64,000 nt of DNA, from assembly GCF_050908995.1 (NCBI RefSeq), contig NC_135128.1:10445114-10509113 (forward strand). The letters are read 5' to 3'. Both the position numbers and the translations under genes were made by a program. Shown in pieces: positions 22,751 through 34,700 of this stretch (positions are counted from its first letter, which is position 1; the number at the start of each line of letters is the position of its first letter). The stretch comes from Andrena cerasifolii (Eukaryota > Arthropoda > Insecta > Hymenoptera > Andrenidae). Below the pieces are notes generated by a model. The model ran no database searches, was not told the origin of the DNA, and saw only the letters and a list, made by a program, of their open reading frames with translations.

Positions 22751-22892
22751 TTTCTACCACAGAAACCGCGTTGCTCCATTTTCTCGCGTCTCGGTTGCTC
22801 CCTCGCCTGCACGCTTATCTCATCGACACCCACGAACCGGAGTACAACGCTGTCCGTACACGCGAACCGTGTCCTTACACAACAGCCACGGG
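22751..22892. repeat. Copy A of a diverged local duplication
   Basis: This aligns to 24206-24343 and shares GCTTATCTCATCG-R-CACCCAC (22813-22833) plus flanking matches such as the TTTC-ACCA-AGAAA-CGCG string at the left. Frames on both strands read through both copies, but the core's one difference changes an amino acid on either strand, which argues against coding. The core carries a GATA-type CTTATC and a CACCC-type box. It does not resemble the transposons in this window. Confidence 0.6.
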
Positions 22893-23450
22893 ACAATGCT
22901 CGAGGGGTGGGTTCGATCGGTGAACGGGAATCGGTCCTATCCCCCGAGTGAATAATCGCTGGTAATTATTTCGTCCCGCGACACTGATCGAGCACTGACG
23001 TCTCCGACGCGGTGAATTATTGCCGCGCTCTTTTTCCTCGTGCGCGTTTCGATAGAGGAAAACTTCTGGGATTGTTCGGCGCGTTTAAAAAACACCGTAG
23101 ACCCGATAGAATCAGCCGCCGGGTTTGTCAATTACTTTCATTGACGCGATGTTTATTCATGGCTGGTTATTTTAAGATTATGAGTAACTTCCAGCTTTCC
23201 TCGTTGCGTACAGCCAATGTTCCATAGCCAGAGTGCATGGCTGGGGCTACTGAGAGCGACCGTTCGTCGGTGCCTTCGCGTTCCCATGGCACTTGCGATT
23301 CACGCTCCGGTGAGTCATTGAATTTCAATTTTCCTACGCCAACTTTGCCCAAATGCTTATGCGAATTCGTAACCGCGCGGTAGACAGAACGTCATTCAGC
23401 GGACTGGGGGACTTTAAAGAAAGGTAAAGGAAGGAATTTTTAAGGATTAA

Positions 23451-24145
23451 GGGGCCTCCCTGCCTTGACGGACGAAACACGATGCGAACTTTGGGAATTT
23501 TTTAAAACAAAACCATTAAATATATTCACTTCCAGCTTTGCGGGTTTAATTGTCAATCTTTAGGGGATATGAAAAAAAATTGTATGAAAAAGTAGTGGTT
23601 ATATCCGGAATTATAGTGCTTCAAATAGAGCGCCTTACAAAAAGCATATGCGCACTGTTAGTATAAAATCAGCCGTTGTAGTTGTCTGAAATAGACAATT
23701 TAAAAATTTGTGTAATCTGTATGAGCATGGCTGTCGTCTGAACTATATTAAATGAGAAATACTGAAAAATAAAAAAAAAATAAAAAAAAAGCATCGATTT
23801 CTGCAAAAAATTCGCTGTTTTTTTAAGTAAAAAAGTCTAATTTTGCAAAGACCGACTTAGTTTTAGCAACAACGAGAATGGAACATCTACTAAAAATATA
23901 TACCAAGTTTAAAGTAAATCGGGTGATTGGTTATTGAGATATCACGCTAACCAATTCGGAAAACAGAGAAAAACGCGTTTGAAGTCTTAGGTACCGTTTC
24001 TTTAAATTAAATTTTCTTTAAAATGTTGCCTAAATATGTACAAATATAGGCATAAACTTTTCAATTAATATAATTTGTGGGTTTCTCTAAAAAAAAAATC
24101 CGAAACATCGCGCTCCTCTTCAGGCCGTCGAAGTAGGAAAACCTC
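23451..24145. mobile_element. Candidate TTAA-flanked (piggyBac-type) non-autonomous element, 695 bp
   Basis: TTAA at 23447-23450 and 24146-24149 brackets an AT-rich segment. Its ends are imperfect inverted repeats: GGGGCCTCCCTGCCTTGACGG on the left against GAGGTTTTCCTACTTCGACGG on the right, 14 of 21 matching, with every mismatch a transition. There is no transposase frame. The ends are too diverged to be certain. Confidence 0.45.
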
Positions 24146-24205
24146 TTAATAGAAAGTTCTTAAAAATCTCACAACTGCAGTCATCCAGCTACATCATTGC
24201 GCACA

Positions 24206-24343
24206 TTTCCCACCATAGAAATCGCGCGCTTCCTTACCCGCGATCGCGTCCCTTCGTGTCTCGCTTATCTCATCGGCACCCACCAGCGGAAATACAAGCC
24301 GTGTAAAACTGTCTTGACACACGACGCACAGGCAACACGACCG
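24206..24343. repeat. Copy B of the diverged local duplication
   Basis: Partner of 22751-22892. Its core at 24263-24283 lies exactly 1,450 bases from the core of copy A and differs at one base (G for A). Flanking matches are gapped, indicating an old duplication with a better-preserved centre. Confidence 0.6.
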
Positions 24344-25740
24344 GCGACCAAAGAGACGACAAACAAGAGCAGTGGTCATCGAGTTTGAGCCGTGCCGACG
24401 CAGAGGATATACCGCGTTGACTCAGCACGCGCGCAGCGACTCATCAAGCCAATAACAATTTATATCTCGCGCGACAAGTAACTCGATCGACTCGGCCAAA
24501 ACAATCACTCGATCTCCAGCTGAGTTCCGGTGAAATTTCCGCTTCCTCTTCTCCTTCCATCGCTACCCCCATCAGGGCTCCTCGCAATCCTCGCCTGACA
24601 CCTCTACGTGGGAAAAAATGAAGTAATAAATCGCTAATAGTACATCTATTTCCAAAAAGCTACTATCTTAGAAACTCAATTCATCGAGCCCCCTTCGTTC
24701 CTTCCCATAACTTCCACTACCCATCTGAATTCGTCCACAAAATATAATTGCTCCTATACTCTGTTCCACGAAGGATGCGGTCCCGCAAGACACTTCGCCG
24801 AAAGAACCACTTCGTATACCTGACACACGGGGTTGCCCCACATTTCGTTAAAGCCGCAATCCTATTCCAGTCCTAAATATGCGCCGTCGCTGGTTCCGCC
24901 GTGGAAGGGTGCATCGATCAGCAGGCCCGCGGGCATCGTATCCCCGTAATCCACCAGCCGACAACGAAGCCTTCGGTTACACGATCTCTTTTTACGAAGG
25001 TGCCCGCAATAGAGTGGAGAGGATGAATCGTGCACCGGTCGCGCCGGCAAAATAATCTACCTGCGCCACTCTATGCACGCAGAGGTGCGCTTTTAAACGC
25101 TAGGTTAGGAGACCCGAGGGCTATCTGTCTCCGTGGAACCCTTTCCTCGGCCGAGCCCAAGGGGAAGAAAAAAGGGAGACGGAAAAGAAGCAGAAACGGG
25201 AGGAAGACCTGCACCGCGGCCGGTTATTCCGGTAGCCTACCACTGGTTCCGGTATGGTTATTCCGGCTTCTCTCGCTGCGCGCCCTTCCTCGCCGTGCGC
25301 GCGGGCTCACGAAAAGTGCTCCTAAATTATATCAAATACTGGGCGCGTTAAGTCGCCTCGCCTTTTCATCGTGGATGCTGGGGACGCGCGAAACCGAGGG
25401 GCGAGCGGCACTCCCCGTCCCTGCCGGTTCCCGTGTTCCCACTATTCACAGGTTGCTCGAAAAATGGTAGTTTTTACGGGCACTTACTCGGAGGACAGGT
25501 CTCGATCGTATTTCGATACGAGTTTCGTTACGTTCCGCGCTGCTCGGTGGGTAAATTTTCGGGGATACTTGTTTTGTTCTTTTCTGCGCTTCGGGGGGAG
25601 GGAGCTGGGGAAATGGGCTTATAGCTGCGCGGGAATTCTGCAGGCTACTGCAGCTTGCTGTTGTAAACTGTTGCAAGCGATGGGAATGGTAGTTTCACAT
25701 TAAAACAAGATTTTATTTCCATAAAGGGGATGAACATTCG
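24344..25740. other. Intergenic; no gene recognised
   Basis: Mixed composition, with GC-rich DNA at about 24860-25440. No domain, RNA gene or clear repeat is visible. Confidence 0.45.
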
Positions 25741-25744
25741 TTAA

Positions 25745-25908
25745 GGGGGCCATGCTTCTTCTTTCACTGTCACACAAAAATTCAGAGCAGCAGTTCAAGA
25801 TACGATAAAACAGCCTGCCAAACCTCAAATTAACATGTCGAACGGTTTTTCTACAAAAAATTCACAAAGAATTATCTGTTTTTCGGCCCAACAAGGCGCA
25901 ATCCCCTC
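25745..25908. mobile_element. Small TTAA-flanked candidate MITE, 164 bp
   Basis: TTAA occurs at 25741-25744 and 25909-25912. Inward reads from the two ends, TTAAGGGGGCCATGC and TTAAGAGGGGATTGC, match at 11 of 15 positions. It resembles the left end of the 23451 candidate (TTAAGGGGCC) and may be the same family. It could be chance, given the AT-rich setting. Confidence 0.3.
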
Positions 25909-25912
25909 TTAA

Positions 25913-28900
25913 CAGCCTCTGCGTGTTAAAAGATAAAACACAGCGAAGTCTGATTTCTGGGTTGCAATCATCTCAGAGGATGTATTATACCCCAATCACA
26001 TGATCAGAAGAATGCTCAAAGCCCCCGAATATTGAAACTGCAGGAAAAAGAGTTACAAACAATCCCACAATTAATACCTTCCCCATTGTATCTCCAAGCA
26101 TCAGGCCGCAGAGAATGAGGAAATCGATTAACGTCCACGTTATAAATCCTTCCGAACCGCATGCCGAGGATTTCAACAAATTTCCTACCCGGTGCCTCTT
26201 AAACAGTAAATTACACGGTGAGTCGAAGGCAACGAAAGGTGTGACCGGTGGAGCCCCATAATACGGTGAGCGCGCGACGTTAAATTCGAAACTTTTAACT
26301 AGTCCTCATATACATACGTATCCTACCGGTCGTGATTTCGGTCGGCCGAATAAATCTGTATAATTATTACGGCGTACGTGTGTAACGGGTGCGTCCCCAC
26401 CATTGGCCACGTCCGACCTGGATGGTAGCCCCATCGCAAGGAAGCTGGTTTATTTTTTTGTTGTGCCGCCTCGAGGAGCGAGGGGCGCCCTATAGCCTCA
26501 CCTTTGAAACACCTGGCTATTACCGCTGGATGGTTTATATGTGTGCGCCACCATATGCGACTGGCCCCACCGAGACTAGCTACGTGGACCCATTTTCGGG
26601 GCCCCGCGGATCCCTAGACATGTGCAAGGTATTACAGGGAGAGGGAGAGGCCCTGTTCCCTTTCCTCCCGTGCCATCAAACTGGTCTCTCCTACAGGATG
26701 CTCGAATTTTCCATGGACAAATGGCACCCGTGACTTTGTCCGCGCAGTCTTCGAGATCGATGGTACTTGACTCCGAAGGCGCAGCGATGGAAACGCTCGG
26801 TGCTCGGACCTTGCGCCCAGCGATAAATCAGACGGAGTACGTTAAGTTGTATATTTGTGGAAAAGGTCGGTTTGTGTATACTACGGGGAAACATCGCACG
26901 AATGTGGAGGGTAGCATTCGTCACACTTTTGATACAGCTGCATAGCTGCAATGCTAGTTGAACATGGCAGTTTGCGCTGCATATTTTACGCCTTTATTTG
27001 CGAAGAGGTGGCTGACTAAGAGTCCTCCGAAAATTCGTTCACAGCTGGAGAACCGTTCACGGACCACCGAAGTCTGCCCAGTGATCGAGTTAGAGCAGGC
27101 CTGCACGCGCGAACCCAAACACGCTGTCGCATCTCACGTGATTCAAGGCCCCCGTTATCTTAATCTAAACGGACTATCGGTAGTTTTACAAGCGCATCAA
27201 TATTTGACGTCGCTGGCGCATGTTTGATGACAGCGCAGGCAGGAGATCGTCGAGCCTCGGTGACTCAGAGACGATGAATTGCACGGGATGACCTTTGTCG
27301 TACCGCTTAACCGTGATAAGGCCCGAGTGTTTGCCATTTCAGTCGCCAACGTGTCGTTCCGTTAGCAGCAGGCTCTAACAGGGTCCAGCCATCTTCTCCT
27401 CCCGCTTTTTTTGCTCCCATGAAAGAGACTTGGAAGCTGAATGAACTGAATGAAGAGCGCAGACCGCGGTATAGGTACTGCGAGCGTTCTGCGACACCAG
27501 TCGTTTACCTCGAAAACGGAGGGCTCCTCTTTTGGCCAGCGACTTAAGCAGCGGGAAATTGGCAAGGTGACAATGGCCAACACCTGCGTTTCTGGCCCTG
27601 CCTCAAGGCTCTCTCGAGCTCTCGGCTAATTAGGAACAATCATACAGGTAGTACAGGTATGAATGGGTCGGTTAGTCATTCACCGATTCGCTCACAGAAC
27701 GGGTGACATCGCGCCGATAGATTTTGGAAAGACAAGCAGACTTCTCAGTAACAATGACCTGTGCAGTGCAATTAAGGGTGACAGGTATTGGGAGGCTATT
27801 TTGATGGCTAGCTTAAAATAGCCTTCGATTGTCCCTGGCTTCTTATTCACTGCGACAGTTGCGTAGATACTCTTGGATGAGTAATATCTATTGACCATCG
27901 CACGGTCCGATGGGAAAGATCGGACGCATTTGAAGTTTCTGTTCCAAAATGTGTCAGCGAGTCATTGGGTCGCCTTATCTCTGTGACGCGTTATGCATTT
28001 GTTATTCCACCTATCGCTTATCTGCATACCGTTGTGCCTGGTGCATTCCCAACGATGTGTCATTGCGTGGCTTGGTTTATCAGAAGAAAATTCTCGAATT
28101 TCCCAACGATGACTGAGTTCATTGCGCCGTGACGGACATCGAGGAGGAATCTACCGGCTAAAGAAGCGAAGGGTGCACCATCTTTCAACTGACTTTAGCT
28201 TATCGCAACTTAAACTGGTTGACAGAAATTGAAGCCACAATTTGACTGCAAAGTTTCTCTAGTAACTTTGCGTTCAGTAAATAGTTCCAAGCAGAATTGC
28301 AGGAAGATAAGGTTATCTAGTGGACAGCGAGGGTCCACTATGGCAGCGGAGCTCCAGGTCACGATTGTTTAGAAACGCAATTCACCAGACCGCCACACGC
28401 AAAGACAACGGATGACTCCGGTTTCGCAAACTCGAAGCGAAGGATCCCCGCTTTTCCACCCCGCGATGTGTCACACTTCCAGCATGCCTCTCGGCTTTGT
28501 TTTCCTGGGCTTGTTTACAAGGTTATTAACAACTGGGATAATCAGGTTGCAAACAAAGTACCTGGAGCAAGCCGCAGGCAGAGGCGCGGCTCCAGGTTCT
28601 TTCTGGGACCCCGCAGGCCCATTGTCCTTCGTTGCGTACCTGGCCCCGTGAATCCTTTTGTCCTGCGAGCCTTCGTCCAACTGTTTCGAGAGCTCTTCTA
28701 TCGTTTATTTTTTTACTCCTCCTCGTCGGGCCTCCCTTTCCGCACAACTGGCGTCTAGCAGCACGTCCGCCATTCCCGTGACAATTTCCGAAACAACGAA
28801 ACTGAAGCACCAAGTAGGTATATGCTTCTCTGCGTTTCTACCCTCTTCGCAATGGACTCCTTCTTCCCAACTTCGAGCACTGAAGATTAAAATTGAAAAT

Positions 28901-31090
28901 TCCAATTCGTGGAAGGGCATCGTTGCTCGACAATCATTCTGCTTCCCTCACTTTCATTCGACCCTGCAAAGATGGCTCCCTGTCTAGCTTCAACATTGTG
29001 TCCAGAGATCGAATGGTCCTCCGGAATGGCAGGTTTCAGGAGAATGAAAATTTTCATTGAAGGCTCACCGTTACAGGGCGCTGGGAATAGTGCTCCGTGA
29101 CGAATAGCGAACGGACTTCTTCGCGGGGGTCCTGTGACCTCTACCAGAAGGTCCTTAAAGTGTCTTTAGAGCGCAGTTTCGAACCGATCCTTGCCCATTC
29201 ATCATGGAAACGGATACCTTGGAGGCACAGGTGCAGGCTCCTCGAAGTGCCAAAGGTTTGTGGAATTCGGTTAACTAGGAGCTCTCGGCGAAATGGAGGC
29301 GATCGGTGCAGAACCATAGACGTTCCAGGAGCATCCTTCGCCTGGACATCCGTGGGATCTTGAAATCCTGAAGGTTAATCGACTGCGCTACTTTTCGTCA
29401 GTTTATTGTCGACCTAATGATTCTCCGTCCACACGAGTAATTTCGAGAAAAAAAGTCCACTTGCGCTCGCTTCAAACGGACGCACAAGTGCCCTTAATCC
29501 CTTGACCAGCGTCTCTCACGTTCCCCTGCCAGCGGGCGAACCGTCATCGACGGATTTCACCGCTGCACCAGAGAACCACTGCGCTCGCAGCGACGGATAT
29601 TCCCGTTGATCGTGAATGGGAATAGCACGGCGGAGTTTTTCCTCTTATTTTCTTTCCTTTTTCTCCCTCTATGAATAGCCGTCGCGGCACGTAAGGCCCC
29701 TCCATTGTCCCGAAATCTCAAAGAATCACTGGCTCTCCTTAAGTCCGCTCGCTCGGTCAGGGACGCAAAGCCCAGTACTTGTTCTTTGTGTGCTCGGAAC
29801 TGGAGGGACCTGCTGCAGTAATTTTTTCCAAAGTACCGTCTTCACGTATCTACGTCACTCCGAGATCTCGCCGACCATCTGATTCTATCGCTGCAACCAC
29901 CATCCCCGCCGTTCAAATCATATTTATGGACCACTAATCCCTCTGGTCCATCAAAGTCCATCAGACGTGAGATTACTCCAACGATGAGTCCGTAATTTAT
30001 TATTTATATTTTGCAACTATTTACTTGAAGCAGATTTAACAAAAAGAAGACTCTTCCTGTAAAATATAAAGAACCAGATAACCCAGAAATCTGCCACCAA
30101 GTAGCCGCTACAGTTAAGAAAGAAAAGGAAGTTTCGAGTCCCCGAAGAAAGGAGAATCAGAACCCTCGACTTGTAAAACCGTTACCATGAAGCATTGCCA
30201 TTCCATTTTCACATCCCCGAGGATCTCTTGCTGCCTGGAAGATATCGATTTTCCGCGTCCCTCTTGCGCGCTCGAACCTGCTCGAAACGACGCGTTTAAG
30301 ACGTCCACCTGCGTACGGGGCCAGGAAAAATCGACGCTTGAAAAGATCCGACCAGGGTGCGAATCCCCGGAGCAACGAACGCGAATGTAGCGGCGCGAGC
30401 AACATCTGTCCTGGGTCCAGGACAGCTGATCCTGGGCGCGTGGCAAACTTTCCGTTTTCCAGAAACGAACGCGCATGGGGGTGCCCCCCTAGGAGCCTAA
30501 ACGATCTTCCGACCGGACGTTTCATTGCGTTTAGTCTATTATTAGCGCCTTAAATAAAACGTTTCGCTGTCCGTCTGCCGTGGCCCGCGTATCTGTCGTC
30601 CCTTTCCAATTCTGATGTCTTGGATTTTCGGTCAAACGCCAATGAGTCGCTAACTGTTCGCCTCCGTTCGCTTTGTTCCCTTTTCTGCCAGTATTTTCGT
30701 ATGAAATTGGTGGAAAACACAGGATCTTTACTTTACAGGAGGTCGCAGCTTTTGTCAGGGGCTGTAGACGTTGGGGGTTGATGTGGGAAGCGAGAATCCT
30801 GTTAATCCGTATCGATAAGAATGTGGTGGATCGTTTTTCCAGGAACACGGCATATGGTCAGTTTGCTGGGCGATTTTCTTTCGGCAGGACGACGCGTGCC
30901 CATCGGGGGTTCGTTCTAGGGGCGGGCAGGTGACGGAATAGACCAGATGACCAGAGCTCTGTCAATCTTCGCTCTCGTAAAACTGCTCTGGAACTGGGTG
31001 CCTTGTGTGGGAGCTAACTATGCGGCAGGGAAAGTCATTAGTCTTCCATAACGTTCAGAAACGTTGCAGAATACTTGAAATGGAAGGATA
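25913..31090. other. Intergenic; no gene recognised
   Basis: About 5 kb of mixed composition without a recognisable exon, RNA gene or transposon. Frames up to about 120 codons show no domain. Confidence 0.45.
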
Positions 31091-31718
31091 AGGGGTCATT
31101 CCTGTAATCACGCCGCAAAATTCGGCAACATTCAGGTTTCTTTTTCTATCAGTGAATACAATGAATAACAATGTCAAACTTTTTTTTCATTTATTAAGGT
31201 ACTTATGATGTATGCGGAACAATTTTTTTAAATTCACTTTTAATTGTGTTTCGTCAATGTTATCAGGAGGTAAAAATCGCGCCTTTGAAAAGAAATACCT
31301 CCCTGGCAATCATTGTGAGTTCCGCTACCGCAGGTGCCAGAATTAGCAACGTAAGTCAAAATTTAACAAAATTGCGCAAATTCAAACATCAAGTCTCGAA
31401 ATTTTCCATTTTTACTTGATGTTGTACCGCACCTGTGATAGCGGGATAATAATTAGGAATCAGTTTGGTTTTTTTGTTTCAGATGAGTCTGTGAGCTGAA
31501 ATCACTCCCGCCAGGAAGGTATTTCTTTTCAAGGCGCGATTTTTACCTCCAGATAACATTAAAAAAAAAATTAAAAGTGTATTTAAAAAATTGTTCTATA
31601 TACACTATAAGTACCTTAATAAATGAAAAAAATTTGACATTGTTATTCTTTGTATTCACTGATAGAAAAAAACCTGAATGTTGCCGAATTTTGCGGCGTG
31701 ATTACAGGAGTGACCTTT
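31091..31718. mobile_element. Long-inverted-repeat (foldback-like) MITE, 628 bp, TA-flanked
   Basis: The left end AGGGGTCATTCCTGTAATC pairs with a right end reading AAAGGTCACTCCTGTAATC inward. The arms stay homologous for about 215 bases on each side (to about 31306 and from about 31511). TA dinucleotides flank both ends (31089-31090 and 31719-31720). The central spacer holds a further inverted pair (CCGCTACCGCAGGTG against CCGCACCTGTGATAGCGG). TA target duplication suggests a Tc1/mariner-powered element. There is no coding capacity. Confidence 0.75.
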
Positions 31719-31720
31719 TA

Positions 31721-34700
31721 AAAGTCCCTAAAGTAAAGCCCTTAAAAAGTTGTTTCATTTATTTTCTAATTTCGCCCCCAAAAAATCTGAAACTTACATA
31801 TGATTTTCGTGCCTTCGAGATGGCTTAACCCCTTAACACCTAAAAATCATCCTTAAAAGTAGGGGCGTTTTAAATTCAGAGGAATACAGGATGTATTTTA
31901 TGTTCTATCAGAATGCTACGCAAACACGAGGCCTCATCGAGAACCTTTCGAGTCAGGGTGCCACGTCAGTCGTCAATTAAGACACGTCCCATCCAGAAGT
32001 CTCTCTGTTCTCGACCCAAACACTTTAGCGTCTGCCTCTCTTTCAGGCAGCACGTTTACCAAATCGCCCAGTCCCTATAATGACATCACAGGACACGTCC
32101 TGGGGTGCGAGAGCGTGCGAACGCGATATGATCTCTTCAGGACCACCGGACAAGGATGTCCTTATCTGATCGGCTATTAGGGTGAAACGCGGACTTTGGC
32201 CGATTCATCACAGCCTCCCCTTGACTTTTATATTTTTCGGTCGCGGCTCTTGTTTTCCTTCCTCCGCGTGACACTCTCGTCATTATTGCCCTCCGTCCAT
32301 CGATGAACTAGTTTCTTGTCCCTACGAGAGGACCTCCGGCATTCCTGGACCTTATCTGATGCATGGGAACACCTCCCGCGACAGTTGCATCCTACTGGAA
32401 TGTATATAGCTTTAGATGATTGAATGCTGCGCTGCGGAACGTCGAAGCTCGAGTGCAAACAGGCTGGGCGAGGCTTTATGCATTTTTGGGAAACATTGGT
32501 GCAGTGGAATTGGTGAAATTGAGGAAATTCTTTCGAGGTTTTGGTTGCTGGAGTGCGTTCATTTATTTAGTAAAGTATGGTGGTAGATTGGGAGAATAGT
32601 TTCGAGTAATTTTCAGCTGGCATGAGTTTGTGTACGTTCTGTAATTAATGGCAATGCCGCGTGCTTATACTCGAGCGGGTAGTAACCCTCGCGGTTTTGC
32701 TTACATTTCGTTTCCACTGTTTCGAGGCCACGTTCAAGGATAAGTCGGATAGCGAAGGCAATACAAATTCGAGGCCTATAACCAGTGTTCGTCCGGACGG
32801 CGTAGTGATAACACGCATCGTTTCGCGTCTTTGGAAACGATGGTGAACATTTTCCGTGCAAATCGATAGTTAATAGCGTCGTTCTGTGCAGCAAGTGTCT
32901 CGACATTGTGCTCGTGAAGTGGCTTCGGTATACTATTCGGGATTATTGCGTGGCTTTTTTAAATATTACTGCAAACAATTCGAGAAAATACTGACAGTGT
33001 TGTTCTGGAGTTCAAGGAGGTAGGCATTTTGGGGGATGATCTTCTGGATTGCCTCGACCATCGACCAAGTAAGTCACGATCCTGTATTATTTTCTAAACT
33101 GCCCTTGATATACGAGCATGTACTCCAAAATTGAATATTTTCTTGAATATTGCTACTGTCTTTTAAAAAGTTAACAGAAAGTAGATTTTATTAGTCTGAA
33201 AATATTTATTCGGTATACAATATTGTTGTGTTTATTCATTTACTGCTTAAAAATGAGAGGAAATTTATTTCCATTGCAAGAATGTTTGCTGTACCGGATA
33301 ATGAAGAAATCAATTTGTTCTTTTAACATTTTTCTTGTATACAATATTCATTTCGCGTCGATCGATTCTACAGATGAATGTGCGATAATTATACGGCTGT
33401 AGTTTCTCTTGAAAGCTATCGATAGGTGCTCAAATAAGTATCGACAACGTGGCAGGGTTGTTAATGTACGTATGTCTTTCGCGCTATCAGAAAAGCAAAT
33501 TAAACCTGACGATCTACGTTCGCGCTCATCAGCTCGTAAATACTAAACGCAATCTCGATTTAATCGCGCTCTTCGTTAGAACTGTCCGCGCTCCAACTGA
33601 CTTCATTTCAGTATTGACAGGACTAGCCTATGTACATTTAAGCGTATCTTCCTTTACTAAATATTTATCGCTCTTATCGTTTTCATCCCGAGAAACATTT
33701 CTTCATTGCTAATTGTAAGATTCATTTTAATTAATTCAATAAGAATATTCAACAGCGACACTGCGAAGTCCTAAAATATAGGATCCTACTTACAATTAAT
33801 ACTATCTTAGAAACATTTTAACATAGAAAACTTAGAAATTCTTACTGCCACTACTGCTATAAAATACTACAAGCAGCCCTCAATGTGCATTAATAACTAC
33901 CAACAATCATCATCAAGTATACCGTCAACTAAATATCATTTCCAACAAAATCATATCACAGCCACCTCCTCCAACTACAACCCCTGACGTCACCAAGCCC
34001 CAAATCCTTCCCAAAACTCTCTCGTCTCGCCCCGTGGCTGTGATCCCCCGCTAGATTAATCGGAGGCAACGATTTACACGTTTTCCCAGCGTGCGCCGAA
34101 AAAACTCGGCCGGACAGCACGCCAGGCCGCGCAACGATTTTTCACTGACCGCCGACCGAGTGTAGCGGTCGATTATGATCGAATCACCGTTGCACCACGT
34201 AGCGCGAAGGCGCCTTCTGTGGCACAGGTCCAGCGCGGCGTGTCCGCCTCGACGGTCCACGGGGCTTGCTTAATTAAATTAATTTCAATTGGGCTCTTGT
34301 ATCGAGCCGATACACTTTCACCGCGTTGCGACAGTGCCGCCGCCCTGGATCGGCTATCTCAATCTGATACAGGTATACGCCGGTGTACGGCTTGATAACA
34401 ATATCTGGATGCCCCCGAGGGCGATCGTGGGTGCACCGTTGTGTGGTGCGTACACGTGCGTCGACATAATAAAACCTACGGACCTGTATTACAACGCGGC
34501 CGTTGCGAGAGCCGAGCCGCTCGGCTCTTACGCGTCGCGCTTCGAAATTTCAACGATTTATCGACACGAACTGGAACGCGACCGATTCCCTACCCCGTCC
34601 ACTTCGCGGTATCGTGGCCAGGGATCTCTTTCTTTATTCGCCGTTTCACCGGTACAATTTTATTGCCGTACGGGCATTTTGAGCGACACGCTTTGTCTCC

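Noticed and set aside
25985..26179. 64-codon minus-strand frame with strongly hydrophobic stretches
   Set aside because: Starts at TTG, matches no family I recognise, and has no flanking exon. Hydrophobic runs are common in chance frames of mixed AT/GC DNA.
30350..30372. GGTGCGAATCCCCGG, resembling a tRNA T-arm
   Set aside because: No matching acceptor, D-arm or anticodon stem could be found around it.
33213..33348. Direct repeat GTATACAATATT about 124 bases apart
   Set aside because: Too short and AT-rich to mean anything without further matches.
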